Assembly: GCA_038247995.1 (NCBI GenBank)
Contig: JBBRUG010000118.1
Coordinates: 1-15,938 of the forward strand
Direction of reading: 5' to 3'
Length of the DNA stretch: 15,938 bases
Source: JBBRUG01 sp038247995
Lineage (GTDB): Bacteria > Chloroflexota > Chloroflexia > Chloroflexales > Chloroflexaceae
How positions within the stretch are numbered: position 1 is the first letter of the stretch; every line of letters begins with the position of its first letter. Positions 1 to 7,006 of this stretch are shown piece after piece. The position numbers and the translations under genes are program-made. Below the pieces are notes generated by a model. That model did no database searches. It worked only from the letters and a program-made list of their open reading frames with translations, and was not told where the DNA came from.

Positions 1-112
1 GTCGTCAGTCGTCAGTCGTCGGTCGTCGGTCGTCAGTCGTCAGTCGTCAGTCGTCAGTCGTCAGTCGTCAGTCGTCGGTCGTCGGTCGTCAGTCGTCGGT
101 CGTCAGTCGTCT
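1..112. repeat. Heptamer tandem tract (GTCGTCA/GTCGTCG), 16 units
   Basis: Sixteen uninterrupted 7-bp units fill positions 1-112 and the tract runs off the left edge. Units differ only at base 7: A or G in two allelic forms, with a final T variant. No spacers are present. The tract lies just before the 18-bp element at 134-151 that precedes the first secreted-protein gene. A 7-bp unit is prone to replication slippage, so its length probably varies between strains (inference). Confidence 0.97.
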
Positions 113-133
113 GTGGAACTGCGAACTGCCCAA

Positions 134-151
134 CTGATCCCTGAGCCGATT
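134..151 (+). promoter_or_regulatory. 18-bp leader element, copy 1
   Basis: CTGATCCCTGAGCCGATT occurs here and again, identical, at 2897-2914. In both places its last base is 97 nt before the A of the downstream ATG. Internally it reads as two imperfect 7-mers, CTGATCC and CTGAGCC. Identity plus equal distance suggests a regulatory or transcript-leader element for the two secreted-protein genes. Its function is not known, and a recent duplication of the upstream region is the alternative. Confidence 0.6.
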
Positions 152-247
152 CGCCCTTCTGGCGCGCAAGTATTTCCCAGTTGGACTGAATGGCATGCGG
201 TACACTGGCAGTATACCCGGTGCGCCTTGCTCGCTTGAGGAGGGGTC

Positions 248-2737
248 ATGTCGCTGCGCATTTCACTGATGTTGCTCGTTCTCACCACGCTGCTGTTCAG
301 CCCAACGACGACGCCTCCAACCACGGCGCAAGTTGATCCGTGTGCCGGGGTGATCACTGTGCCTGCCGCCGAGTGTGCGGCGCTGATTGATCTGTATAAC
401 GCAACTGCAGGCGCTACCTGGACGAACCGGAGCAATTGGATCGCGCCGGACGTAGCGCCGTGCGCCTGGTACGGCGTAACCTGCGCAAATGGGCGGGTGG
501 CCGAACTGCGCCTGCCGGCCAACAATCTGCGCGGCAACCTGCCGGCATCGATTGGACGCCTGAATGCGCTGACGGTGCTCGATCTGCGCGCGAACGCGCT
601 GCTTGGCCCGGTTCCGCCAAGCGTCTGTTTGCTCGCCGCGAGCCTGCCTACGGTTGATCTGAGCTACAACGGCTTGGCGACCGCACGCCGCGATGTGCGC
701 GCCTGCCTCGACAGCCTCGATCCGGACTGGGCGGCGACCCAACTTATGCCGCCCAGCAATGTGCAGCCCATACTGATCGAGGGTGCCCAGATCACGCTGA
801 ATTGGCAACCAGCCCCGTATCAGCCGCCGGGCGCTTTCTACGAAGTGGGCTACAGCCGCGAACTCGAAGGCCCGTTCACCTTGCATGGCCGCACCGCCGA
901 CGCCACAGCGACCAGTTATCCGCTCAATGGCCTGGCGCCGGGAGCGATCTATTTTGTGAGTGTGCGTACCGTCGCCCCGCCGCACGCCGGCAATGCTACC
1001 GAGCTACGCAGCGTTGCTGCCAGCCTGCCGATCACCACGCGCGGCGCAACAACTTCTTTGCTGATTGTCTATTTCCCAGCCGATAACGATCTGTCGTCCT
1101 ACATTCCGCTTGTCACCGAGCGGCTCCGCCAGGGCACCCGGCTCAACCCCAATGTCCAGGTGGTGCTGTTCAGCGACGGCAACCGCCTGAACGACACGCT
1201 GGTCAGTCGGATCGCCGCCGGCGTGGTGACGCCTACCGATGCGGTGCAGACGCGCTGGGGCCGGCGTGAATTGAACAGCGCCGATCCGAACGTGCTGGCC
1301 TGGTTTCTGCGCTACGCGCGCGCCACGCTCCCCGCTGCCGAACGGACGTATGTTGCGCTGATGGGTCATGGCGTTGCGCTCACGCCGGAACTGGAATTCG
1401 GCGCCCGGCCCAACGGCACAGCGCCGCGCGCAATCATCCCTAGCCTGAACTCGGCCACGATCCCCGCGCTGCCAAAGGGCCTGGACGCCACGCCCGACGA
1501 CGTGACCGATCGCGGTTATCTGAGCACGGTTGGTCTGGGGCGTGCGCTGGCTGCCGCCACTGATAATGGCGCAAATCCTTTCGATCTGATCTTCTTCGAT
1601 CAGTGTTTTCAGGGCAATCTCGATACGCTCTACGAAGTGCGCCGGGCCGCCACAATGTTTATTGCGTCGCCGAACTATGCCTGGCTAGCCGCGCCGTACC
1701 ATCAGTATCTACCCTTGCTGGCCCCCACCGCAAGCCTGGATGCGATCGCCGGCGGAATTATGGCCCGCTACCAGCGTAACCTCGACGAAACGCATCCCAA
1801 TGTGATCTTCGCCGTGCGCCAGGCTGATCTCGAAAGTGTTGCCGCCGCTACGAGCGCGCTTGGCGCGGCACTCACCCAGGCGGTAAACGCCGGCGTCCGC
1901 CAACCAATCACGACCGCAATGGCCAATGCCGATTACGTCGATACTACCCAGTGCGGTCGCCAGAACCTCAAACTGGCCCCACCCGACGAACTGATCGGCC
2001 TGGGTGGGTTAGCCGCAGCGCTGGCCACTGCCTTCGGCCCAGGCGACGCATATGGTGTTAGCGCGGCCGCGGCCAGCGTTCAGAGCGTGCTGGAGCAGGT
2101 AGAAACCAGTGTGCGCGTCGGCTCGCCGCACATGGCCCCCGATGAGTTTTGGGCCTATCGGGATAATGTTACGGTGCTTGCGCCATTGCCGCCCAACTCG
2201 CCCGCCCCGATCGCCTGGCGCTCGACGATCTACACCGCCGACGCGCCCTTCACGGCAACATGGGCGCCCGATCCGAGCATTCCGGCCACGGTGGTCAGTA
2301 GTCTCGCCTTTGTGCGCGACGGTCAATGGGACGAGTTTCTCGCTGCGTGGTACGCCGCTGATCGCCCGGCGACGGTGGGCGAGTGGTGCCGTTACATTCC
2401 GCCAACGCTCGTAGCCGAAGAGGATGCGGAAGGGCTGCCGCTTACCGCTGTACCGACCGGGTTGGGCGCGCTACGCCTGAGTTGGCCGTCCGCCGCCGCT
2501 GAGGATGTCGCTGCCTACAGCGTGTACATCGATGGCCCGGCGGAGATCAGTTGGACGCTCGCCGACGCGCTTGGCCCGGAGCGTACCGGTGTAGTCTTGC
2601 GCGATCTGATCCCCGGCGCGACGTACCGGCTGCGCCTCGTTGCGCAAGACGCCGACGGCATGACGCGCGCCGTCTCGCCCGAAGTGAGCGCCATCGCGCC
2701 CGCTGAGGAGCGGGTGTATGTGCCGCTGATACAGTGA
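248..2737 (+). CDS. Secreted clostripain-like (C11) cysteine peptidase with plant-type LRR and Fn3 modules
   Basis: 829 residues. A signal peptide (about 1-28, short basic start, hydrophobic core, TTAQ before the mature end) indicates export. Residues about 42-81 resemble the plant-type LRR cap (NW, PCAWYGVTC), followed by two or three LRRs (about 83-142, L-x-L-x-x-N-x-L-x-G-x-x-P) and an Fn3 module (about 168-264). A C11-like peptidase domain begins near 269 (LLIVYFPADNDL). The expected dyad is His374 in MGHG and Cys453 in FFDQCFQGN; these families cut proteins after basic residues, but specificity cannot be read here. A second Fn3-like module occupies about 733-818. The protein ends in VYVPLIQ, close to the tail of the next gene. 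GAGGAGGGG at 237-245 is a strong ribosome site for ATG 248. It probably works outside the cell in protein turnover or processing of surface proteins (inference). Confidence 0.85.
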   Translation: MSLRISLMLLVLTTLLFSPTTTPPTTAQVDPCAGVITVPAAECAALIDLYNATAGATWTNRSNWIAPDVAPCAWYGVTCANGRVAELRLPANNLRGNLPASIGRLNALTVLDLRANALLGPVPPSVCLLAASLPTVDLSYNGLATARRDVRACLDSLDPDWAATQLMPPSNVQPILIEGAQITLNWQPAPYQPPGAFYEVGYSRELEGPFTLHGRTADATATSYPLNGLAPGAIYFVSVRTVAPPHAGNATELRSVAASLPITTRGATTSLLIVYFPADNDLSSYIPLVTERLRQGTRLNPNVQVVLFSDGNRLNDTLVSRIAAGVVTPTDAVQTRWGRRELNSADPNVLAWFLRYARATLPAAERTYVALMGHGVALTPELEFGARPNGTAPRAIIPSLNSATIPALPKGLDATPDDVTDRGYLSTVGLGRALAAATDNGANPFDLIFFDQCFQGNLDTLYEVRRAATMFIASPNYAWLAAPYHQYLPLLAPTASLDAIAGGIMARYQRNLDETHPNVIFAVRQADLESVAAATSALGAALTQAVNAGVRQPITTAMANADYVDTTQCGRQNLKLAPPDELIGLGGLAAALATAFGPGDAYGVSAAAASVQSVLEQVETSVRVGSPHMAPDEFWAYRDNVTVLAPLPPNSPAPIAWRSTIYTADAPFTATWAPDPSIPATVVSSLAFVRDGQWDEFLAAWYAADRPATVGEWCRYIPPTLVAEEDAEGLPLTAVPTGLGALRLSWPSAAAEDVAAYSVYIDGPAEISWTLADALGPERTGVVLRDLIPGATYRLRLVAQDADGMTRAVSPEVSAIAPAEERVYVPLIQ

Positions 2738-2740
2738 TTT

Positions 2741-2896
2741 CAGTCGGACAGTCGGACAGTCGGACAGTCGGACAGTCTGCTGGACTGCTGGACTGCTGGA
2801 CTGCTGGATTGCTGGACTGCTGGACTGCTGGACTGCTGGACTGCTGGACTGCTGGACTGCTGGACTGCTGGACTGCTGGACTGCTGGACTGCTGGA
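2741..2896. repeat. Octamer tandem tract, (CAGTCGGA)4.5 then (CTGCTGGA)15
   Basis: The tract begins 3 nt after the stop of the peptidase gene. Four full CAGTCGGA units plus CAGT (2741-2776) switch abruptly to fifteen CTGCTGGA units (2777-2896). One unit, at 2809, starts with T instead of C. The tract abuts directly the second copy of the 18-bp element. The two unit types share 5 of 8 bases, so one may have arisen from the other by mutation and re-expansion (inference). Confidence 0.97.
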
Positions 2897-2914
2897 CTGA
2901 TCCCTGAGCCGATT
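2897..2914 (+). promoter_or_regulatory. 18-bp leader element, copy 2
   Basis: Identical to 134-151 and fused without a gap to the octamer tract. Its last base is 97 nt before ATG 3011, the same distance as copy 1 to ATG 248. Between element and start codon the two leaders also share CxAGTxTTT at the same offset, and TACACT followed by a TACC/GG/GC-rich stretch with a 10-nt shift. TACACT at 201-206 and 2954-2959 could be a weak -10 box, but no convincing -35 was found. Confidence 0.6.
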
Positions 2915-3010
2915 AGCGCCCACTTCCTGCCAGTGTTTTGCCCCCGGCGCGCCTACACTTGAGCTACCGGGCGCCACTTGATGCGCCCATCTCAGCCAAG
3001 GAGGATGCCG

Positions 3011-5947
3011 ATGTCATTCCACCACCTACCGTCGCTGCGTCGTCTCCCGCGCTACCTGCTCCTGCTGGCGTTGTTGATTACCTCGGTCGGCACGCCTGCG
3101 CCAATGGCGCACGCTGCTGACCCGCCCTTCACGGTGAGCCAGGAAGTGTTACGCATCGCGGGCGATCCCGATCAGCCGATCAGCGTTGGTGAGCTGGTGC
3201 CGGGCGTACGGGCCATGGTGCGCGCCGCCGTTACCAACACCGGCGACGAAGTTGGCGCGTACACCCTTGAGTGGCCGCAGTTCAGCTACACCGATGCGGA
3301 AACCGCGCCGTCGGCCGATTTCCCGCAGATCTTCCGCCTGGCCCCCGGCGAGGCGCGCCGCTTCGAGCGCCCCAGTCCGCTGCCGCCCGGCGCCGATGCG
3401 CTGTTTGCCGAAGCCGAAGCGCCGATCACCTTCACCAGCCTGGTGATCGTCTGTGCGCATTCAAGCCCTGAGGCGCTCCAGCGCCCCTGCCCGAATCCGA
3501 CAACCGCACCCGATCAGGCGCTGCGTAATCTGCTGGTTGTGCCGGTGCGCGCCGCTGATCTTGGTGATGCGCCCGACAGCAGTAACCACTTTGGCGTGCC
3601 GATGACCGCCTACCCCGGCGTGCAGGCCAACTTCCCCACCGTGTTCGATCCGGCCACCGGCGCGCCCGCCGGCCCGCGCCACATCAATCCGCAGCCCTTC
3701 CACCTCGGCCCGCGGGTGAGCCTGGAAGTGGGCGCCGACGTTGGGCCGGATCAGGATCCGCGCAACAATCTGGTGCCGAACTTCAACAGCGCCAATAACG
3801 ATCGCGCCGACGACGGCATCCGCATCGACCCGCAGAACCTGGTGCATTGCCGCCCGGCGACGCTGGAGGTGCGCGTCTTCATCACTCCGGCGTTCCAGGC
3901 CGCCGCCTTGGCCGGAGGCGTGGACGAAGGCTACCTAAACCTCTGGCTCGACGGCAACCGCGACGGTGATTGGGCTGATCGGGTGGAGTGCCCGCCCGCC
4001 GACAACCAGCCGCCTTTTGCGCTTGAGCACATCCTGATCGACCGACCGATCCCGCTGGCGGCGCTGGTGCCCGGCCTGAACACGTTCACCGTTACGACCA
4101 ATCGGCTGCCCTGGCCCGACGAGTTCAAGGCGCGCCCGAGCTGGTTACGCGCCACGCTCAGCCTGACGCCGGCAGCTAAGCCGTTCCAGTCCGGTGCGAT
4201 CAGCTTCGGCGATGGACGCGCCCCGGTGAATGCTCAGGGCGCCCCGCTGCCCTTCCGCCACGGCGAAACCGAAGACTACCTGATCAACCGACCGGTCGCA
4301 GCGGCGCAGCCCGATGTTGAGGTGCGCAAAGAGGGCCGGATCGTGTTTGATGCGGCAAGCGGCCGGCGCGTGGCGGCCTGGGCGATCAGCTACCGCAATA
4401 GCGGCGATGCGCCCGCTGAGGATGTCATTCTGCGTGATGTTCTGGACGACCAGAATATTATTGCCGTCCTGATCGGCGTGCGCAGCTTCCCCGCGGTTCC
4501 GTATACACCCGACGGCGCCGGACTGAATTTCGCGCTTGGTACGCTTGAACCCGGCGCGGGCGGGCGGATTATCATTCGTACCGAACTACCTGCGCCCGAG
4601 AGTGAGCTTACCAATCTGATCAATGTCGCCACCGTGCGGGTTGAGAATGACGCCGAGCCGAATAACAACAGCGCACGGGCGGTGATCCAACTCGGCCTCG
4701 CTGCCCCGGTGATCCTCACGCCGGCCTCAGGGATGACCTGCGGCCCGGAAGCGCTCTTCACTGGTCGGGCTGGGCCGGGCGCCACCGTAAAGCTCTTCAC
4801 GCTGAATGAGCAGGAGATCGGCACGGTGGTAGCCAATGCCGAGGGGCGCTGGCGTGTGCCGGCCGAACTGCCCACCGGGCGCAATAGTGTCTATGCCGTG
4901 GCCAGCCTTGGTGCGCGCACGAGCGCTCCGTCGGCGCCGGTGCGGATCGTGGTTGATCCGAGCCTGCCCTTCGACCCGCTAAGCATGGGCTTTAGCGAAG
5001 AGGGCGCGTCCGACGTGCTACGCCCGCTCAGCCGCGACGGCTTCCTCGGCGCCGACGGCTGGCACATCCGCCTGAAGCCGAACACGAACTACAGCTTCAG
5101 CGTGCGCTCGTGCTGCGCAACGCCGGGTGCGCAGTTCGCAATCAAGCTGGGCGGCGCAGCAGCGATCGCTCTACAAGATGCGAACAACGACGGGATCTAC
5201 CGTGCGCGCTTCACCACCGGGCCGGTGGGCGGCGTCGTCCGCTTTACCCTGCTGGTGCGCTGTGGTGATACCGACACGGAGCATCCCGGCGACATCGAGC
5301 CGATGGAGAGCGGGCTGGTGCTTGATGCACGCTCGCGTGAGCCGATTGCAGACGCGACCGTGGCGCTCTACCAGATCGTCGCCGAGCCAAGCGGGCGCAC
5401 GCGGGTGCTTTACGAGGCCGACGATCTGACCAACCCGACGCGCAGCGCTGCCGATGGCACTTTCGACCTGCCGGTGCTACCCGATTTCTACCAGATCGCC
5501 GTTAGCGCGCCGGGCTACCAGCGCTTTGTGGGCACCTACTCCGGTGCCGGTCGCACGCATCTCGACGCGCCAATCCGGCTGCGGCCCGTGCCGGAAGGCC
5601 CGCCCGACGAGCGAGTGATCATCGACGCGACGGGCTTCAGTACGCGCCTGCTGCGCCTGCGCCCCGGCACAATCGTGGAGTTCGTGAACCTGGATCTCTG
5701 GGATCGCTCGGTGCTCGCGCCGCGCGACCCGGCCGCGGGTTCGGCGACCGGGAAACGGGTGAGCCTGGCGCAAACTGAAGCGCTCGATAGTGGTCTGATC
5801 GAGCCCGGCGCGAGTTATACGCTCACCTTCGCCGACGCCGGAACCTATGCGCTCAGCGACGGCACCGACGACGGCAATACGCTCACGGTAATCGTCGCCG
5901 CCGAGGTAGGGGGCTTCCAAGTCTACCTGCCGCTGGTGCGCCGGTAA
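3011..5947 (+). CDS. Large secreted modular protein: GEVED, DUF11, Ig-like, carboxypeptidase-regulatory-like and cupredoxin-fold modules
   Basis: 978 residues from ATG 3011, chosen because AAGGAGG (2998-3004) lies 6 nt before it; the in-frame ATG 3005 touches that site and TTG 2978 has none. A signal peptide covers about 1-36 (LLLLALLITS, cut near AHA/AD). DLGDAPDS at about 183 and GETEDYL at about 418 bracket a GEVED-type region with the acidic NLWLDGNRDGDWAD stretch. About 434-560 resembles DUF11/CARDB (SYRNSGDAPAEDVILRDVL), 567-650 a bacterial Ig-like module, 763-855 a carboxypeptidase regulatory-like fold (GLVLDARSREPIADATVALY), and 868-965 a cupredoxin-like fold without the usual copper ligands. 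The tail is FQVYLPLVRR. It is probably a surface adhesin or matrix component; no enzyme active site was recognised. It follows the peptidase gene on the same strand behind its own copy of the leader. Confidence 0.85.
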   Translation: MSFHHLPSLRRLPRYLLLLALLITSVGTPAPMAHAADPPFTVSQEVLRIAGDPDQPISVGELVPGVRAMVRAAVTNTGDEVGAYTLEWPQFSYTDAETAPSADFPQIFRLAPGEARRFERPSPLPPGADALFAEAEAPITFTSLVIVCAHSSPEALQRPCPNPTTAPDQALRNLLVVPVRAADLGDAPDSSNHFGVPMTAYPGVQANFPTVFDPATGAPAGPRHINPQPFHLGPRVSLEVGADVGPDQDPRNNLVPNFNSANNDRADDGIRIDPQNLVHCRPATLEVRVFITPAFQAAALAGGVDEGYLNLWLDGNRDGDWADRVECPPADNQPPFALEHILIDRPIPLAALVPGLNTFTVTTNRLPWPDEFKARPSWLRATLSLTPAAKPFQSGAISFGDGRAPVNAQGAPLPFRHGETEDYLINRPVAAAQPDVEVRKEGRIVFDAASGRRVAAWAISYRNSGDAPAEDVILRDVLDDQNIIAVLIGVRSFPAVPYTPDGAGLNFALGTLEPGAGGRIIIRTELPAPESELTNLINVATVRVENDAEPNNNSARAVIQLGLAAPVILTPASGMTCGPEALFTGRAGPGATVKLFTLNEQEIGTVVANAEGRWRVPAELPTGRNSVYAVASLGARTSAPSAPVRIVVDPSLPFDPLSMGFSEEGASDVLRPLSRDGFLGADGWHIRLKPNTNYSFSVRSCCATPGAQFAIKLGGAAAIALQDANNDGIYRARFTTGPVGGVVRFTLLVRCGDTDTEHPGDIEPMESGLVLDARSREPIADATVALYQIVAEPSGRTRVLYEADDLTNPTRSAADGTFDLPVLPDFYQIAVSAPGYQRFVGTYSGAGRTHLDAPIRLRPVPEGPPDERVIIDATGFSTRLLRLRPGTIVEFVNLDLWDRSVLAPRDPAAGSATGKRVSLAQTEALDSGLIEPGASYTLTFADAGTYALSDGTDDGNTLTVIVAAEVGGFQVYLPLVRR

Positions 5948-5954
5948 ATGAGTG

Positions 5955-5989
5955 GCCTGGGTTTGGCGAGATTGTTGCCAAACCCAGGC
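5955..5989 (+). terminator. Perfect 13-bp hairpin after the modular secreted protein
   Basis: GCCTGGGTTTGGC (5955-5967) pairs perfectly with GCCAAACCCAGGC (5977-5989) around a 9-nt loop. It starts 7 nt after the TAA at 5945-5947. There is no T run after it, so it may end transcription inefficiently or act as a 3' mRNA-stabilising stem. Confidence 0.7.
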
Positions 5990-6003
5990 ATTGGTCGGAC
6001 ACC

Positions 6004-6099
6004 ATGAAATTGCTCTTCGCCTTGCTGGAGTGGAGTCGCCTGCCGCCGAGCGTCTTCTGGCTAGCCGGATTAGCTCTGGTGTTGCTCGCCGGGTGGTGA
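6004..6099 (+). CDS. Possible 31-residue hydrophobic micropeptide
   Basis: ATG 6004 to TGA 6097-6099 encodes a 31-residue peptide with a short amphipathic start (MKLLFALLEW), then SRLPPS, then one strongly hydrophobic segment (VFWLAGLALVLLAGW) long enough to cross a membrane. No clear Shine-Dalgarno sequence precedes it and it lies after the 5955-5989 hairpin. It could be a small membrane protein, a remnant, or chance. No family is recognised. Confidence 0.2.
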   Translation: MKLLFALLEWSRLPPSVFWLAGLALVLLAGW

Positions 6100-6114
6100 G
6101 GACGTGGGCGGGCG

Positions 6115-6174
6115 GGCTTCGACAGGCTCAGCCTGCGGGGTGGGTAGGGCGTGCGCCGCGCCGCATGGCCCTAC
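6115..6174. repeat. REP-like palindromes between the secreted-protein block and the cpaB-like gene
   Basis: Two palindromic segments are adjacent. At 6123-6135, CAGGCTCAGCCTG lies inside the widely dispersed TTCGACAGGCTCAGCC-type sequence. At 6144-6174, GTAGGGC (6144-6150) pairs with GCCCTAC (6168-6174), with further TGCG/CGCA pairing inside the arm. The second hairpin resembles the one at 7685-7717. Its right arm contains the TAG that ends the orphan frame of the cpaB-like gene. Confidence 0.65.
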
Positions 6175-6404
6175 GCATAGGCCACCCTTGGCGGCACCTG
6201 GATCACGCCGAACAGCCCATTGCTGCGGTTGATGATGTCGAGGCAACGCCCGATGATGGCGATACCGCGTTCGTCGAGCGGCACGCCGCCCTCCCATTCC
6301 TGCAATAATCCTACAGCCTCGGTGTAGGCGCTCACAGCCATCTGCCGCTCCGGGGTATTGGGCAGGCGCGCCTCAGCAGCGGCGATTAGCAGGTTGAGAA
6401 GGTT
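6171..6404 (-). pseudogene. Frameshifted C-terminal continuation of the cpaB-like gene
   Basis: After residue F110 of the 6386-6727 reading frame, the -1 frame continues with credible protein: a helical stretch NLLNLLIAAAEARLP, then MAVSAYTEAVGLLQEW and GIAIIGRCLDIINRSNGLFG, ending at TAG (complement of 6171-6173). Joining the frames with one extra base would give a 185-residue protein. The composition contrasts with the Arg/Ala-rich nonsense of the same frame upstream. It does not resemble the usual RcpC domain that follows SAF in CpaB, so it is either an unrecognised C-terminal domain or part of another gene fused by deletion. There is no slippery heptamer, so programmed frameshifting is unlikely. 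An assembly error is possible. Confidence 0.5.
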
Positions 6405-6727
6405 TCGCCCTGGCCGATCGGCTCGACAATCAGTTGACTTTCGAGGCTGATCGTCTCGGTGATCGCTGCGACGGGTACGAGGTCGAGCGGGAATTCCTTG
6501 AGCAGAAAGTCGTCGGCGCTTACAATTGTGCCGGGAGGAAGCGGGCGGGCCGCTACGGGGAGCTGCAGCGTCGGCACGTCGGGCGCCGGAGCGACAACGG
6601 CCAGGGCCTGCGCCCGCTCGGCGAGGGCGCGCTGCTGCTGTTGCAGAGTGAAAAAGACGAGCGCACCGGTTGTAATAGCCATTACCAACCCAAACACCAG
6701 TAAAATCCATCCACGTCGCCGGTTCAT
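6386..6727 (-). CDS. Truncated CpaB/RcpC-like membrane protein with SAF domain (Flp pilus assembly type)
   Basis: 113 residues. MNRRRG is followed by a membrane segment (about 7-27, ILLVFGLVMAITTGALVFF), a short Q/A-rich linker, and a SAF-like domain at about 54-111 (LPVAARPLPPGTIVSADDFL, then DLVPVAAITETISLESQLIVEPIGQGE). In CpaB proteins the SAF domain sits outside the inner membrane and helps assemble Flp/tad pili; full-length members are usually about 250-300 residues. This one stops soon after SAF because of a frameshift (see 6171-6404). AAGGAAG (complement of about 6733-6739) is a good ribosome site for the ATG at 6725-6727. No other tad/flp pilus genes are visible, so it is isolated and may be non-functional. 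Confidence 0.65.
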   Translation of the reverse strand: MNRRRGWILLVFGLVMAITTGALVFFTLQQQQRALAERAQALAVVAPAPDVPTLQLPVAARPLPPGTIVSADDFLLKEFPLDLVPVAAITETISLESQLIVEPIGQGETFSTC

Positions 6728-7006
6728 GCTGCTTCCTTGGGTTTTGTGTTGCGAATGTAGGTGAAGACGTTATCCTTCTTGTTGAATAATACAAGAACAA
6801 ATCCGCACTTGATGTAAAACTCTTGTCATTCTATGGGTGAATTTAGCTGATCATGGGTTTCAGATTTGCTATTCACTATTTGAGTGTGTATTACACGCAG
6901 TAAAATACACAAAACCACCTCGGAAAAAGGTGGTTTTGTGTGTAATAAAGATTACGGGAAGATTACAGTGTGTCTTTATGGGAATGTGTAGTGTACTGGC
7001 ACATTT
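6728..7006. other. AT-rich intergenic island
   Basis: This 279-bp stretch between two minus-strand genes is visibly AT-rich against GC-rich flanks. It contains the terminator at 6907-6941, a smaller stem (GTGTATT at 6886-6892 against AATACAC at 6904-6910) overlapping the terminator arm, and a short direct repeat of AGATTAC near 6948-6964. It must hold the promoter for the cpaB-like gene, but no box pair was convincing. No coding sequence was seen. Confidence 0.7.
6907..6941 (-). terminator. Rho-independent-type terminator for the MBL-fold gene
   Basis: ACACAAAACCACCT (6907-6920) pairs perfectly over 14 bp with AGGTGGTTTTGTGT (6928-6941) around a 7-nt loop. Read on the minus strand, the stem is followed by ATTTTACTG, a short T-rich tail. 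It sits 66 nt past the stop of the MBL-fold gene, so it probably ends the minus-strand 10947-7007 unit. Plus-strand use is less likely because no gene reads towards it there. Confidence 0.8.

Noticed and set aside
1..112. CRISPR array
   Set aside because: Units are 7 bp with no spacers; the tracts at 2741-2896 and 11193-11234 are likewise simple tandem repeats.
2471..2977. Minus-strand open frame with an octapeptide repeat (SSPAVQQS)
   Set aside because: The repeat is just the 8-bp tract read as 24-nt periods; the rest is antisense to the peptidase gene and there is no ribosome site.
2978..3010. Upstream starts (TTG 2978, ATG 3005) for the modular secreted protein
   Set aside because: ATG 3011 has ideal Shine-Dalgarno spacing and puts a basic residue-plus-hydrophobic signal peptide at the N-terminus; it also equalises the leader distance with the first gene.
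6405..6800. Upstream part of the open frame that contains the cpaB C-terminal continuation
   Set aside because: Arg/Pro-rich shadow of the SAF frame; only the part after 6404 looks like protein.
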